Shown in pieces: positions 35,107-44,759 of a stretch of DNA of 64,000 nucleotides. The position numbers and the translations under genes are program-made. Position 1 is the stretch's first letter; each line of letters begins with the position of its first letter. The DNA comes from Prosthecobacter debontii. GTDB lineage: Bacteria > Verrucomicrobiota > Verrucomicrobiia > Verrucomicrobiales > Akkermansiaceae. The notes under the pieces are model-generated. The model made no database searches. It had not been told where the DNA came from and saw only the letters and a program-made list of their open reading frames with translations. The DNA lies in contig CAMAXN010000008.1 of the NCBI GenBank assembly GCA_945862245.1, positions 1 through 64,000 of the forward strand, given 5' to 3'.

Positions 35107-36834
35107 GTGAGCAAGGCAAACTTCGGTGAGAACTACTTTGCCAGCCGCGAGCGTATCTCGCAAGTGGTCAAGGGAATCAAGCAACTGGCTCACGATACAG
35201 ACACCCCGTTGGGCGATTCGCTTTCCTCATCCGATGGCGAAAAACATCCGGCAAATCCTTTTCTATTCATCGTCTGCGGCGAGGTGAACGCTGGTAAATC
35301 TTCATTGCTTAACGGCCTTTCTGGGCTTGAACTCTGCAAGGTTAATAGCTTGCCAGAAACCGACCGCGTGACCTGGTATCGCTACGGCGCACCACCTCGC
35401 AATATCCATACCAGTCCCACGCTGGAAGAGCGCTTCCGCCCTATCGATTTCCTCCGTGACTTCAACCTAGTAGATACACCCGGTGCTAATTCCGTTATCG
35501 AAGGACTACATGAGACAACCCAGAGTTTCCTACCCGTAGCAGATCTCATCCTCTTCGTGTTTCCAGTGACGGACCCATGGGGAACTGCCACGTGGAATCT
35601 TATCTCCGCATTGCCACAGGAGAGCTATGAGCGTTTCGCTATCATCATCCAGCAGTCCGACCAACGCGAAGTCGCCGACCTCAAGATTATCACGGAACAC
35701 ATATCCGATCTCGCATTGAAAAAAATTGGTATGATCCCACCGATCTTTGCCGTTTCAGGAAAAAAAGCTCTAGAGGCAAAACGGGACGGAGCCTTGGCGG
35801 ACTGGACGATCGAGGAAAGCGGCTTTCCCGCCTTCGAGGATTTCATCAGCCGCAGTGTTTGTGATTCCCCCGAGCGCCGTGCCACTCTCAAATCTTGGCG
35901 CAGCCATGCATCGGTGGCCTTGCGTAAAATCGAGTATCGTATCGAGGAACAAGCACGCTCCCTTGCAAACCAAAACTATTTCCTATCCTCACTTGAGGAT
36001 GAAATCAACGAGATGCGTGAGCAATTGGTATCAAGACTCCCACGCCATCTCGCAGGCGTAGCCGAGGTGTTTGAGACCGAGGCGGTATGGGTTACCCACA
36101 CATTGTCGAAATGGCTAAATCCCTTTCGCTCCGTATTCCGCATTTTCGTAGGAGATAACACCGGCAGCCGAATCGAATCGCTTTTCATCGATCGCCTCCG
36201 CAGCGCTGTCGAAGCCGTTGCCGAATCCGACGGCGCGGACATCGTCGCAGCTTGCCGAAGCCATTGGGACGCACTTGAAGCCCGTGTCACAGAGGCCATT
36301 GGAGCCGGGCTTGATGCACAGGGACCCATCGACGAAAACCTCGCACAAGCCCGCTCCCGATTCGTGCAGTGCATCGGTCGCGCCGCCCATCAAGCAATCA
36401 ATAATCTCCACGTCCGCAAGGAACTAGAGCTCGACCTTCGCCGGCGTAACCTCGCGTTGAAATCCTTCACCACCTCAACACTTATTTTCCTTATCGCGGG
36501 CGCCACCTGCGGGATCTTAGGCTACAAATCATTACCCGTGGTCTTCTGTTGCATCGCAGCTCTCTTCGCCATGGGTGGAGCTTTCATCTCTCTGATCACC
36601 CGGCGCCTTATCACCCGCGATTTCCAATCCTCCTTGCTCAATACCTGCGGCGCCTTCGCAGATACCCTCCGCTCCGATTATGAAGATGCACTCCGCATTT
36701 TTTTTCAAGACTACACCACCTGCCTGAACTCGATACGCAAACACCTAGCCAATAAAAAACTTACCATTGAGCCGAAACTTGCCCGTTGGCACCAGCTTTT
36801 CCTCACCCTAAAATCTACTGAGCAGGATTGGTGA
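35107..36834 (+). CDS. Bacterial dynamin-like GTPase
   Basis: A 575-residue protein. The GTPase domain has P-loop GEVNAGKSS (58-66), LVDTPGANS (DTPG 123-126) and a possible G4 at IIQQSDQ. Long helices follow (EDEINEMREQLVSRLP), then a C-terminal pair of membrane segments (STLIFLIAGATCGILGY and PVVFCCIAALFAMGGAFI, about residues 458-497) and a helical tail. The layout fits dynamin-related proteins that remodel or survey membranes. It starts with GTG 35107, 13 bp after the deacetylase gene. Whether it acts alone or with a partner is not evident. Confidence 0.85.
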   Translation: MSKANFGENYFASRERISQVVKGIKQLAHDTDTPLGDSLSSSDGEKHPANPFLFIVCGEVNAGKSSLLNGLSGLELCKVNSLPETDRVTWYRYGAPPRNIHTSPTLEERFRPIDFLRDFNLVDTPGANSVIEGLHETTQSFLPVADLILFVFPVTDPWGTATWNLISALPQESYERFAIIIQQSDQREVADLKIITEHISDLALKKIGMIPPIFAVSGKKALEAKRDGALADWTIEESGFPAFEDFISRSVCDSPERRATLKSWRSHASVALRKIEYRIEEQARSLANQNYFLSSLEDEINEMREQLVSRLPRHLAGVAEVFETEAVWVTHTLSKWLNPFRSVFRIFVGDNTGSRIESLFIDRLRSAVEAVAESDGADIVAACRSHWDALEARVTEAIGAGLDAQGPIDENLAQARSRFVQCIGRAAHQAINNLHVRKELELDLRRRNLALKSFTTSTLIFLIAGATCGILGYKSLPVVFCCIAALFAMGGAFISLITRRLITRDFQSSLLNTCGAFADTLRSDYEDALRIFFQDYTTCLNSIRKHLANKKLTIEPKLARWHQLFLTLKSTEQDW

Positions 36835-37138
36835 GTAACGTAGCTCATGAAACCATGTGGAAAGATAAAATACCTTTGCCAATTATCGTTAAAATCAGGT
36901 AGTTGCCAAATATACGATAACAAAAAAATTGTCCCAGATGCATGGCGACAGAACTAAGTTGCGAGAGCGCTCAGTCTCTTTATTGCAGTAACTACCCTAC
37001 CCTTACCCTAATGCCCCAGCAGTAATTGCGTCTTATTATCGTAATGCTTTGAGCATAACAATAATCTATTCCAAATCGCCAAATAGGAATAGCCGAATTT
37101 CATCAAAGTATGCGTGCCTACACCAAGGACAAACCCTA
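36835..37138. other. Convergent intergenic region with weak hairpins
   Basis: About 300 AT-rich bases between the convergent dynamin-like and rodA genes. Two weak inverted repeats are seen: TTATCGT/ACGATAA at about 36882-36919, and ATGCT-TTG-AGCAT at about 37044-37056 with AT-rich flanks. One of these may terminate transcription. I found no gene. Confidence 0.45.
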
Positions 37139-38347
37139 CTAATCCGCCAACCAATCGGATAACCGGGCTGCCTCTTCGCGCCCTCTAAGCCTGTGCACCC
37201 AAACACTCTGCACCAACCCCAACAGGAACATGCAGATCACCACAAATGTTCCCGAGTAACTCACCAACGGCAGGGGAATCCCAGTGATTGGCATCAGCAA
37301 GACACACATTCCGATATTCTCGAATATGTGAGCGAAAAACAGCGCCACCACCATACACACAATGAGACGCCCCGCCACATCCCGACTGTAGAAGCCTATA
37401 AACAGAGATTGGATCAAAAGCAGTGTGAACCCCCCCAGCATCAGCAGCATCCCCCGAAATCCGAGTTCCTCGCCGATCACAGCCACGATGAAGTCATTGT
37501 GCGCCGTCAAATGCGGGATAAATTTCTTGTCGTGCAGGGAGCCCCTATCTGCAGATGCCTTCCAGCCCAAGCCACTCCAACCCGCCTTCCCAAGCGCCAT
37601 GGAAACGTTATGCGGCGCATAGCCATCCCCTTTGATATCCACTTCCTCCCCCTGCACCATGCGCAGCCAGAGATCGATTCGATCAGGGCCGCGCTCGGAA
37701 ACAAGCGGCAATATAACAAAATATAGGATGGGTAAAATACCTGCCGAGACGAATGCAATGAAGCCCAAGAAGCGAAACGGGATGCCCGCTATAAGTAATG
37801 CCACGATCACCACCGGAATCCAAACTAGCGCGGATCCCATGTCCCCCATTTTCATCACCAGCAAAAAAGGCATCGCAGATACTACACCGATGATCCCAAT
37901 ACGAACAAAAGGATTCCCCAGCAACGGGTGCAATTTGGGCAAATCCTGTATTAGCCAAGCAATCATCACAATCCCGGAAGTCACTCCGAGCTGAGCTGGC
38001 TGGAAACTAAGACCTGCAATCACAAGCCGATGAACATCATCGTCGGCCTGCATCGCCATGATCATCAAACCCAGACTTGCGGCGTAGAGCGGCGCGCCAA
38101 GCCAGCGAATCCAGCGGTAATCGATCAACGCAGCTAAAAAATAGGCTATGCTGCCTACCACAATCCAGTTCTTTTGCATCCATGCGAAATATGCTCCTGC
38201 AGAGCCATGTTCAGTGAGTTTCGCAGGGGATATAGGCAGATGCCTTGCCGCGCTCTCAATCATGAACACGCCGAAGGTGAGTAACGCACACATTACAAAC
38301 ACAAAAAACCAGTTCATCCCCAGAATTTTTCGTAAAAATGGCGTCAT
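37139..38347 (-). CDS. rodA: RodA/FtsW/SpoVE family peptidoglycan polymerase
   Basis: A SEDS-family glycosyltransferase of 402 residues with about ten membrane segments. Conserved marks are the FQPAQLGVTSGIVMIAWLI segment, the DMGSALVWIPV motif, the large outer loop, and HNDFIVAVIGEELGF before the last helices. RodA, which works in cell elongation with a class B PBP, fits better than FtsW because there is no division-gene neighbourhood and the length is short. It is divergent from ompH. Confidence 0.88.
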   Translation of the reverse strand: MTPFLRKILGMNWFFVFVMCALLTFGVFMIESAARHLPISPAKLTEHGSAGAYFAWMQKNWIVVGSIAYFLAALIDYRWIRWLGAPLYAASLGLMIMAMQADDDVHRLVIAGLSFQPAQLGVTSGIVMIAWLIQDLPKLHPLLGNPFVRIGIIGVVSAMPFLLVMKMGDMGSALVWIPVVIVALLIAGIPFRFLGFIAFVSAGILPILYFVILPLVSERGPDRIDLWLRMVQGEEVDIKGDGYAPHNVSMALGKAGWSGLGWKASADRGSLHDKKFIPHLTAHNDFIVAVIGEELGFRGMLLMLGGFTLLLIQSLFIGFYSRDVAGRLIVCMVVALFFAHIFENIGMCVLLMPITGIPLPLVSYSGTFVVICMFLLGLVQSVWVHRLRGREEAARLSDWLAD

Positions 38348-38516
38348 TTCCTCTGATGCTTGCTAGCCTATCCAGCACTCTCTGCTTAGCAAGCCAGCAT
38401 ACGAGTGTTACCCTAAGTTAGCATAAATTGTCAGAAAATGCTTCGAGGTTGTGCGTTGACGACCTCGCCTTTTGTTATCAAAGTAACGGTACGACTAATC
38501 GTAACCACAACTTATT

Positions 38517-39140
38517 ATGAAACATATCCGATATTTCTTTTGCACAGCTTTTGCCGCTTCGCTTATTTCCATGGCTAGCGCCCAAGAAAACAAGCTCAAG
38601 ATCGCCACCGTAGACATGCAGGAGCTTTTCAAGCAATACTACCGCACCAACGAGGCTCAATCGCAGATTAATGTGGAGAAATCGCGCGTCCAGAAAGACA
38701 ATAACGAGCGCCTCACCCGTATTCGCGAGCTGGAAACCAACCTTGGCAACCTCAAGAAACAAATTGATGATCCTGCCATTAACGAAGCAAAAAAGCAGGC
38801 TTTCTATAAGGATTGGCAGATGCAACAACAGGAAGGTATCGCCCTCGACCGCGAGCGCCGCGAGTTCCTGCAGCGCCGAAACCAGGCTCTGAACGAGAAT
38901 ATGGTGCAGCGCATGAAGGGCATTCTTGTTGAAATAAACAAGCTTGTCGAAGAGGAAGCGAAGATCAGCGACTACGATTACGTCTTTGACAAATCTGGCC
39001 TTAGCACCTCGCAGGTTCCCATCCTTCTCTATTCAAAGGACGCGACCGATATTACCGCAAGTATCCTAAAAGATCTCAACAAGGACGCCCCTGCGGAATC
39101 CACTCCTGCCGAGGATGCTCCCGCGCCTGCGAAAGAGTAA
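38517..39140 (+). CDS. skp: OmpH/Skp family periplasmic chaperone
   Basis: A 207-residue protein with a signal peptide (CTAFAASLISMASA, cleavage before QENKL) and a long helical hairpin rich in charged heptads (QINVEKSRVQKDNNERLTRI onward). Skp binds unfolded outer-membrane proteins in the periplasm. It is longer than E. coli Skp (161 residues), with an Ala/Pro/Glu tail. Its position directly before lpxD is the classical skp-lpxD order; the bamA gene that often precedes them is not in this window. Confidence 0.9.
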   Translation: MKHIRYFFCTAFAASLISMASAQENKLKIATVDMQELFKQYYRTNEAQSQINVEKSRVQKDNNERLTRIRELETNLGNLKKQIDDPAINEAKKQAFYKDWQMQQQEGIALDRERREFLQRRNQALNENMVQRMKGILVEINKLVEEEAKISDYDYVFDKSGLSTSQVPILLYSKDATDITASILKDLNKDAPAESTPAEDAPAPAKE

Positions 39141-39159
39141 TTCTCCAACTCCTTGCGCT

Positions 39160-40209
39160 TTGGCAAACAGCCTCAGTCTTACCGAACTCGCTGACCGCAT
39201 CGATGGCACGATCATTTGCGGGCAGAAGAGTTTGTTTTACTTAGGCATAGACGCGCTCGACACCGCCGGACCGAGAGATATCAGTTTCCTTGGAAACGAA
39301 AAATACATACCGCAGTTCCTGTCTACCAAGGCCGGTGCGGTAATCGTCCCAACCGGGCATGATTTCGGCAACCATCCAGCCGCACTTGTCGCCGTTGTTA
39401 ACCCTTCGCTCGCATTTGCTGAGATCGTGCGCCACTTCGCAGCCGCTCCGAATCCCTTCCAGCCAGGCATCCATCCGGCCTCATGCATCGATCCCACTGC
39501 TGTACTTGATCCCTCGAAAGTCCGCGTCCACGCAGGCGCGGTCGTGATGGCGGGTGCAATAATTGGCGACGGCACAGAGATCGGCTCTAATACGGTCATT
39601 CAGGAAGAGGTACAGATTGGAAAAAATTGCCATATCGGTGCTAATGTCAGCATCCGAGAGCGCTGCAGACTTGGCGATCGGGTAGCAATCCAGCCCGGTG
39701 TGGTGATCGGGTCAGACGGCTACGGATACGAGTTCTCCGATGGATGCCATGTGAAGATCGAACAGGTTGGAATCGTCGAAATCCACAACGATGTGGAGAT
39801 CGGCGCCAACACGACCATCGACCGCGCCCGTTTCGGAAAAACCGTTATTGGCGAGGGCACTAAAATTGACAACCTATGTCAGATCGCACACAACGTTATC
39901 ATCGGCAAGCATTGCCTGATCGTTTCCCAATCGGGACTCGCAGGTAGTTGCCGGATCGGCGATTACGTCACCATCGCTGCCCAATCCGGGGTGGCAGGGC
40001 ACGTCGTCATCGGCGACAAAGCTATCCTCAGCAGCCGCTGCGGGGCGACCACCAGCTTGAAGGGGGACATGATCTACGCGGGCAAGCCTGCGCTGCCGTT
40101 CCGCGAGGAATACAAGCTCCAGGCACACCTTCGTCGGCTACCAAAGCTTATCGCAAGGGTCAAGGCTCTCGAGGACGCATCGAAAGAGAAACCCTCGTCC
40201 GATTGCTAA
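39160..40209 (+). CDS. lpxD: UDP-3-O-acylglucosamine N-acyltransferase
   Basis: Adds the N-linked hydroxyacyl chain in lipid A synthesis. The N-terminal uridine-binding domain (SLTELADRIDGTIICG) is followed by a left-handed beta helix of hexapeptide repeats (GAIIGDGTEIGSNTVI, IGKNCHIGANVSIRE) and the catalytic-histidine region NLCQIAHNVIIG. The start is uncertain: ATG 39115 overlaps skp by 26 bp and adds 15 unusual residues, whereas TTG 39160 gives a family-like start. I prefer 39160 (about 349 residues). Confidence 0.94.
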   Translation: MANSLSLTELADRIDGTIICGQKSLFYLGIDALDTAGPRDISFLGNEKYIPQFLSTKAGAVIVPTGHDFGNHPAALVAVVNPSLAFAEIVRHFAAAPNPFQPGIHPASCIDPTAVLDPSKVRVHAGAVVMAGAIIGDGTEIGSNTVIQEEVQIGKNCHIGANVSIRERCRLGDRVAIQPGVVIGSDGYGYEFSDGCHVKIEQVGIVEIHNDVEIGANTTIDRARFGKTVIGEGTKIDNLCQIAHNVIIGKHCLIVSQSGLAGSCRIGDYVTIAAQSGVAGHVVIGDKAILSSRCGATTSLKGDMIYAGKPALPFREEYKLQAHLRRLPKLIARVKALEDASKEKPSSDC

Positions 40210-40422
40210 ACCGTTTCAATCGCACTACCCCCACTCATAATCGATTTTTACTAGTTTACCTAAACCCATGCATAGGGCGCGTTGCCAGCATTGAAGCCAC
40301 TTAAATCGTTCTCGGTATCGATATTTTCTACAACTCAATAAGTTGAATCGGATACCTCTTGTGCAGTGCAAATCATTCACATGATCTGCCTTCTACTCTC
40401 CAAGCCATTGACCACTAAAGGA

Positions 40423-41223
40423 TCACAGCTTGAAACGCGGGGACTGACTCAGGAATTTCTCGGGATTATCAAAGGTCACTTTCCGGATCAGCTCGGGGCT
40501 GTGCTTGCGGCGCTTCATTTCCAATGCGCATTTTGGCACGGCCATTGGATCGGACACACCCCAGTCGCATGCAGAATTCATCCAGATGTTCTCGCTGCCA
40601 TAGACCTCGAGGATATCGATTGCACGGCTTGGCGTGCACTTACTCTCCGGATACAGGGTCATGCCTGCCCAATAACCCGCATTGAGAACATGGGCGACGG
40701 TATGTTCTTCGACGTGGTCGATGATCACCTTGGAACGATCGAGTTTTGAAAAGGAAGCTAGCGAATCGAGGATGAGCTTAGTGCCTTTCAGCTTGTCCTC
40801 AAGATGGGGTGTGTGGATGAGGACTGGGAGATCGTAATCAAGGGCGATTTGGACGTGTTCCTCAAAAATTTTCAGCTCGCTACGGGTATTTTTATTCAGC
40901 CCAATCTCACCGATTCCGAGCACGTTTTCTCGGTTAATAAACTCGGGAATCAGCGCCATCACCTCGCGCGCGAAGCCGGGGTCATCTGCCTCCTTTGGAT
41001 TGATGCAAAGCCAGCAAAAATGCTTGATTCCGTATCGCGCCGCGCGCTTCGGTTCGTATTCGGTGAGCTGGCGGAAGTAGTCGTAGAACCCTGCTGCAGA
41101 AGAGCGGTCAAATCCTGCCCAGAAAGCAGGTTCACACAAGGCTTCGCAGCCCGCCAATGCGAGTTTCTCGTAGTCATCCGTGGTGCGGCTGACCATGTGG
41201 GCGTGGGGTTCAATATAACTCAT
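40423..41223 (-). CDS. TatD-related metal-dependent hydrolase, EboB-like
   Basis: A 266-residue amidohydrolase-fold protein. Metal ligands are visible: EPHAHM (His7/His9), GIGEIGLN (Glu), VLIHTPH, IIDHVEEHT and SACDWG (Asp). The opening IEPHAHMVSRTTDDYE with CEPAFWAGFDRS matches, from memory, the EboB branch of TatD proteins found in the ebo gene cluster of cyanobacteria and other phyla. The other ebo genes (UbiA-type, dehydroquinate synthase-type) are absent here. A small gene lies 5 bp upstream in the same operon. The substrate is unknown. Confidence 0.82.
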   Translation of the reverse strand: MSYIEPHAHMVSRTTDDYEKLALAGCEALCEPAFWAGFDRSSAAGFYDYFRQLTEYEPKRAARYGIKHFCWLCINPKEADDPGFAREVMALIPEFINRENVLGIGEIGLNKNTRSELKIFEEHVQIALDYDLPVLIHTPHLEDKLKGTKLILDSLASFSKLDRSKVIIDHVEEHTVAHVLNAGYWAGMTLYPESKCTPSRAIDILEVYGSENIWMNSACDWGVSDPMAVPKCALEMKRRKHSPELIRKVTFDNPEKFLSQSPRFKL

Positions 41224-41228
41224 AGCAA

Positions 41229-41492
41229 TCAGGATATGGGGGCTCCCGACGCTCCTTGGAACGGCGCGGTTTCTGAGAGTTCGACGCTATGGTCGGAGAA
41301 TTTCTCAAGAACCGCCTTCGCGCGGTCAGCACGGTTTTCCTGCAGGATGGGTAGCGCATCTTTTAAATACCGCAGCCTTACATCGTCTGCACCCTCGTGT
41401 CGCTCTAACCGATCCAAAAACGCAGCTAGGTCGATCAGGCGCGCGCGAGCATCAATAAACTGCATGTCCAAAAGTTCTTTTTTGCTGAGCAT
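41229..41492 (-). CDS. Small helical protein in operon with EboB-like hydrolase
   Basis: An 87-residue protein, mostly charged helices (IDARARLIDLAAFLDRLERH and LRYLKDALPILQ). No signal or membrane segment. Its gene ends 5 bp before the EboB-like hydrolase gene, so they are surely coexpressed and probably cofunctional. I recall similar short proteins beside EboB in PVC genomes but cannot verify that here. No family name is assigned. Confidence 0.7.
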   Translation of the reverse strand: MLSKKELLDMQFIDARARLIDLAAFLDRLERHEGADDVRLRYLKDALPILQENRADRAKAVLEKFSDHSVELSETAPFQGASGAPIS

Positions 41493-41726
41493 GTGCGGTC
41501 GGTATTTTGTTTTTTCGAGAAACTAGCTACTTTCGCCTCATAAGGGAAAATAAAAACCCCACTGCGGAATGATATCCACTGCGGGGAAAATTCGAACCGC
41601 CATCGCTCTGAATCTTTGGAATCCCTCCGACCGCTGAGCGGTGGTCGCCCAGAAAGCATTACCAATCTACAAATATACTGCCGCGCTGATCCGGAATCTT
41701 TCAAGCTTCTTAGAGAAATTTTTGCT

Positions 41727-42254
41727 TCACGGGGATTCGGTATGAGTCTCGATCACCTGCGAGTCGGATGCAGCGGTTTTTGTCAGCGAGTGGCCGAGAC
41801 CAGGAACGACTTTCCGCATCAGCTTCGTGAACCCGCTTTCAGCCGAGGACATGTCCGTCTCGGCTTGGCGTATGGCCTTTTCCCATGCTCCTGCAAAGCC
41901 CGGTGCCTGCTCACGCATGATGCCGACAGCCATCTCTTGGATGCGGAGGTGGCGTTGCTCGGCCTTGTCCGGCTTGTTCTGCAACATGGCGAGGGTCACG
42001 CGTAGATTTTCGTTCTGCCCCTTCAACTCCTCCATCTGTTTGCCCAGCGTGTCATTTCCAGTTGCTGTGATCTTCATCTGTGTATTTAGGTGTGATTGCA
42101 TTTCACGCAACTCGCCCCCGATACGCCGCATCTCGCGTTTAAAATGAATCTTCGATAAAATTGCGTTTTTCAGGATAAAACTCGCTACAAGCAACCCAAG
42201 TCCAAGTCCCCAAACGAATTGGCTATTTATTATATCCTGAAAATTCATGGTCAT
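41727..42254 (-). CDS. Membrane-anchored coiled-coil protein
   Basis: About 173-175 residues (ATG 42254 or 42248). One N-terminal membrane segment (FVWGLGLGLLVASFILKNAIL) is followed by a coiled coil at about residues 35-100 (MEELKGQNENLRVTLAMLQN). The C-terminus is polar. It resembles small YhcB-like or generic anchored coiled-coil proteins, without a firm match. It lies next to cysK on the same strand with no gap, so it may be cotranscribed. Confidence 0.7.
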   Translation of the reverse strand: MTMNFQDIINSQFVWGLGLGLLVASFILKNAILSKIHFKREMRRIGGELREMQSHLNTQMKITATGNDTLGKQMEELKGQNENLRVTLAMLQNKPDKAEQRHLRIQEMAVGIMREQAPGFAGAWEKAIRQAETDMSSAESGFTKLMRKVVPGLGHSLTKTAASDSQVIETHTESP

Positions 42255-43214
42255 CTAGATTTCCTGCACCGGCAGCACTGCGCACTCTTCACGAAGCTTG
42301 TCGGCTAGTGGAGTGGAAAGGTAGCGTTCGCTAGAAGAACATCCAATAGTGACGATTCGCTTGCCCTTGAACTCGGGGCGCTTCGCAACCTGCATAGCAG
42401 CCCAAACATTGGCTCCCGTGGAGATACCAGCGGGCAAACCTTCCTGCTGTGCGAGCGCCTGCGCGGTGGCAAAAGCATCCTCATTAGTGACCAAGATGGT
42501 CTCGTCGATTATGCCCACATTAAGATTGCCAGGAATAAAGCCTGCACCGATTCCCTGAATCATGTGTGGTCCTGGCTGTCCGCCGGAAATGACCGAACTG
42601 TTAGCCGGTTCGACGGCAAAAGTTTTGATATCACGGCGGGATTTGATGACTTCTGAAACGCCTGTAATCGTGCCACCCGTTCCAACGCCTGCCACAAAGA
42701 CATCAATCTCACCGTCTGTGTCACGCCAGATTTCCTCGGCGGTCGTATCGCGGTGTACCTGCGGGTTAGCGGGGTTGTCGAACTGGCCGGGGCCAAATGC
42801 GCCGGGAGTCTCGGCAAGCAGCTTTTTCGCCATGGCAATCGCTCCGCCCATGCCTCTAGCACGCGGGGTAAGGACAATTTCCGCACCAAGCAGCCGCAGT
42901 AGCACCCGACGCTCGATCGACATACTCTCTGGCATGGTTAGAATGCAGCGGTAGCCTTTCGCACGCGCTACGAACGCCAGCGCGATACCAGTATTTCCAG
43001 AGGTCGGCTCGATAATCAAGCCACCGGGCTTGAGCAGACCATCGCGCTCGCCGGCTTCTATCATTGCCTTGCCGATTCGGTCTTTCACACTGAAGAGCGG
43101 ATTGAAAAATTCCGCCTTCACGCAGATTTCAGCTTCTAAGCCTTTGGTGATGTGATTCAGACGGACGAGAGGAGTGTTACCTATCGTGGCAACCATGTTT
43201 TCTGCGATATTCAT
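42255..43214 (-). CDS. cysK: Cysteine synthase (O-acetylserine sulfhydrylase)
   Basis: PLP enzyme that makes cysteine from O-acetylserine and sulfide. At 319 residues it is standard. PLP Lys44 is in FSVKDRIG; the substrate loop [10 protein letters not shown] and the phosphate loop [10 protein letters not shown] are intact. It lies about 95 bp downstream of nuoF on the same strand. Confidence 0.95.
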   Translation of the reverse strand: MNIAENMVATIGNTPLVRLNHITKGLEAEICVKAEFFNPLFSVKDRIGKAMIEAGERDGLLKPGGLIIEPTSGNTGIALAFVARAKGYRCILTMPESMSIERRVLLRLLGAEIVLTPRARGMGGAIAMAKKLLAETPGAFGPGQFDNPANPQVHRDTTAEEIWRDTDGEIDVFVAGVGTGGTITGVSEVIKSRRDIKTFAVEPANSSVISGGQPGPHMIQGIGAGFIPGNLNVGIIDETILVTNEDAFATAQALAQQEGLPAGISTGANVWAAMQVAKRPEFKGKRIVTIGCSSSERYLSTPLADKLREECAVLPVQEI

Positions 43215-43309
43215 AATAATTGGGGTTAGGGAGCTTGTGGGTTCACATTAGGTAAGCTGATAGCCACTTGTCAGCGGAAATCGAAAGGATACCCCGCAGT
43301 CCTGTAATC

Positions 43310-44701
43310 TCAGAAAACTAAAAACTTACTTTGCTCGGCTGCCTCGGGATTAAGCTCGTATGGGCTGATGTCCTCTTTCGTTTCCGAGAGTAGTTCATCG
43401 CGGAATTTAGTGATGATCGCCTCAACGGGCCAAGAAGAAGCCTCACCGAAAGCGCAAATCGTGCGTCCGTCGATCTGGTAGGCGACGCTTTCTAGGGTCT
43501 CGATGTCCTTGGGGGTGGCCTTGCCTTCCACTAGGCGATCTGAGATTTTTTTCATCCATGTGGAGCCTTCACGGCAAGGGGTGCACTGACCACAGGATTC
43601 GTGGGCGTAGAAGGCGTTGATGTTATTCAGAACCCAAGACATTCTGCGGGTGTCATCAAGGACGATAACGCCACCGGAGCCGGCCATGGAGCCGCAGGCA
43701 GCAAGCGAATCAAAGTCCATAGGAATGTCCCAGAACTCGAGTTTGCGTTCGCTGCCATCGGGGTTCTTGACTTTGAAAACCTCATCAACTTTGAGGATTT
43801 TCGAGGAAGAACCACCGGGAATGACTGCCTTGATTTCCCTGCCTTCCTTCGGGCCACCGCACATATCGTAAAGCAGCTCGCGCATCGTGACTTTACCCAC
43901 CTCGATCTCAAAGTAGCCAGGTTTCTTTACATCTCCAGAAACACAGAGAATACGGGTGCCAGTATTGCGCGCGATGCCGAGCTTGGCGTATTCATCACCA
44001 CCCATTCTGACGATGTGTTTCACATGGCAGAGCGACTCAACGTTGTTCACGATCGTCGGGCACATGTAGAGACCGAGGGCAGCGGGAAAATACGGCGGTT
44101 TAATGCGCGGATAGGGGCGTTTTCCTTCTAGCGATTCGATGAGTCCCGTCTCCTCGCCGCATATATAAGCACCTGCGCCGCGATGGACGTAGATTTCTAG
44201 GTCGAAGCCGGAACCGAGGATATTTTTACCAACGAAGTTTTTTTCGCGGGCGTCCTTTATGGCCTTCTCGACGATGAGTGCCGCCTCCGGAAATTCCTCG
44301 CGCAGATATATATAGGCAGTGTGGGCGCCGACGGCGAAACAGGAGATAACCATGCCCTCAATCAGCTGGTGGGGATCCTGGTGTAGGATGTAGCGATCCT
44401 TAAAAGTGCCTGGCTCGGATTCGTCGCCGTTGCAGATCAGGTAGACGGGTTTGGTGTTGTTTGGGGGGATAAACGTCCATTTCATCCCAGTCGGAAAGCC
44501 TGCGCCTCCCCTGCCCCGCAGGCCAGATTTCTTCACCTCCTCGGTGATATCCTTGGGCGCCATCGCGAAAGCCTTTTTCTGATCTTCATACCCGCCATCC
44601 TTGATGTAGGTCTCGATGGATGGATCCCAATCCACCCGGTCCACATTCCTGAAAATAATCCGGTGTTCGCGTTCGTGAGGCGGTTTCGTGTAAGAAATCA
44701 T
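43310..44701 (-). CDS. nuoF: NADH-quinone oxidoreductase subunit F
   Basis: The NADH- and FMN-binding subunit of complex I. From ATG 44701 it has 463 residues. Motifs: GLRGRGGAGFPTGMKW (NADH/FMN loop), CNGDESEPGTFKDR, GAGAYICGEETGLIESLEG, and the N3 cluster cysteines ESCGQCTPCREG plus the later TICAFG. It stands apart from the other complex I genes: upstream is rpmI on the other strand and downstream is cysK. A TGTGA-N6-TCACA palindrome lies 58 bp upstream of the start. Confidence 0.95.
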   Translation of the reverse strand: MISYTKPPHEREHRIIFRNVDRVDWDPSIETYIKDGGYEDQKKAFAMAPKDITEEVKKSGLRGRGGAGFPTGMKWTFIPPNNTKPVYLICNGDESEPGTFKDRYILHQDPHQLIEGMVISCFAVGAHTAYIYLREEFPEAALIVEKAIKDAREKNFVGKNILGSGFDLEIYVHRGAGAYICGEETGLIESLEGKRPYPRIKPPYFPAALGLYMCPTIVNNVESLCHVKHIVRMGGDEYAKLGIARNTGTRILCVSGDVKKPGYFEIEVGKVTMRELLYDMCGGPKEGREIKAVIPGGSSSKILKVDEVFKVKNPDGSERKLEFWDIPMDFDSLAACGSMAGSGGVIVLDDTRRMSWVLNNINAFYAHESCGQCTPCREGSTWMKKISDRLVEGKATPKDIETLESVAYQIDGRTICAFGEASSWPVEAIITKFRDELLSETKEDISPYELNPEAAEQSKFLVF

Positions 44702-44759
44702 ATGTTGACGAGTTAAATATGTACGCAGTTCGAGGATTGGCAAAGTCGGAATCGAGTAT

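Noticed and set aside
38358..38394. Inverted repeat GCTTGCTA/TAGCAAGC between rodA and skp
   Set aside because: Perfect 8-bp arms but a 21-base loop and no T-run; it could be an operator, but nothing else supports it.
40804..41526. 240-residue frame antisense to the EboB-like operon
   Set aside because: Covers two genes with clear motifs or tight coupling on the other strand; its product has no features.
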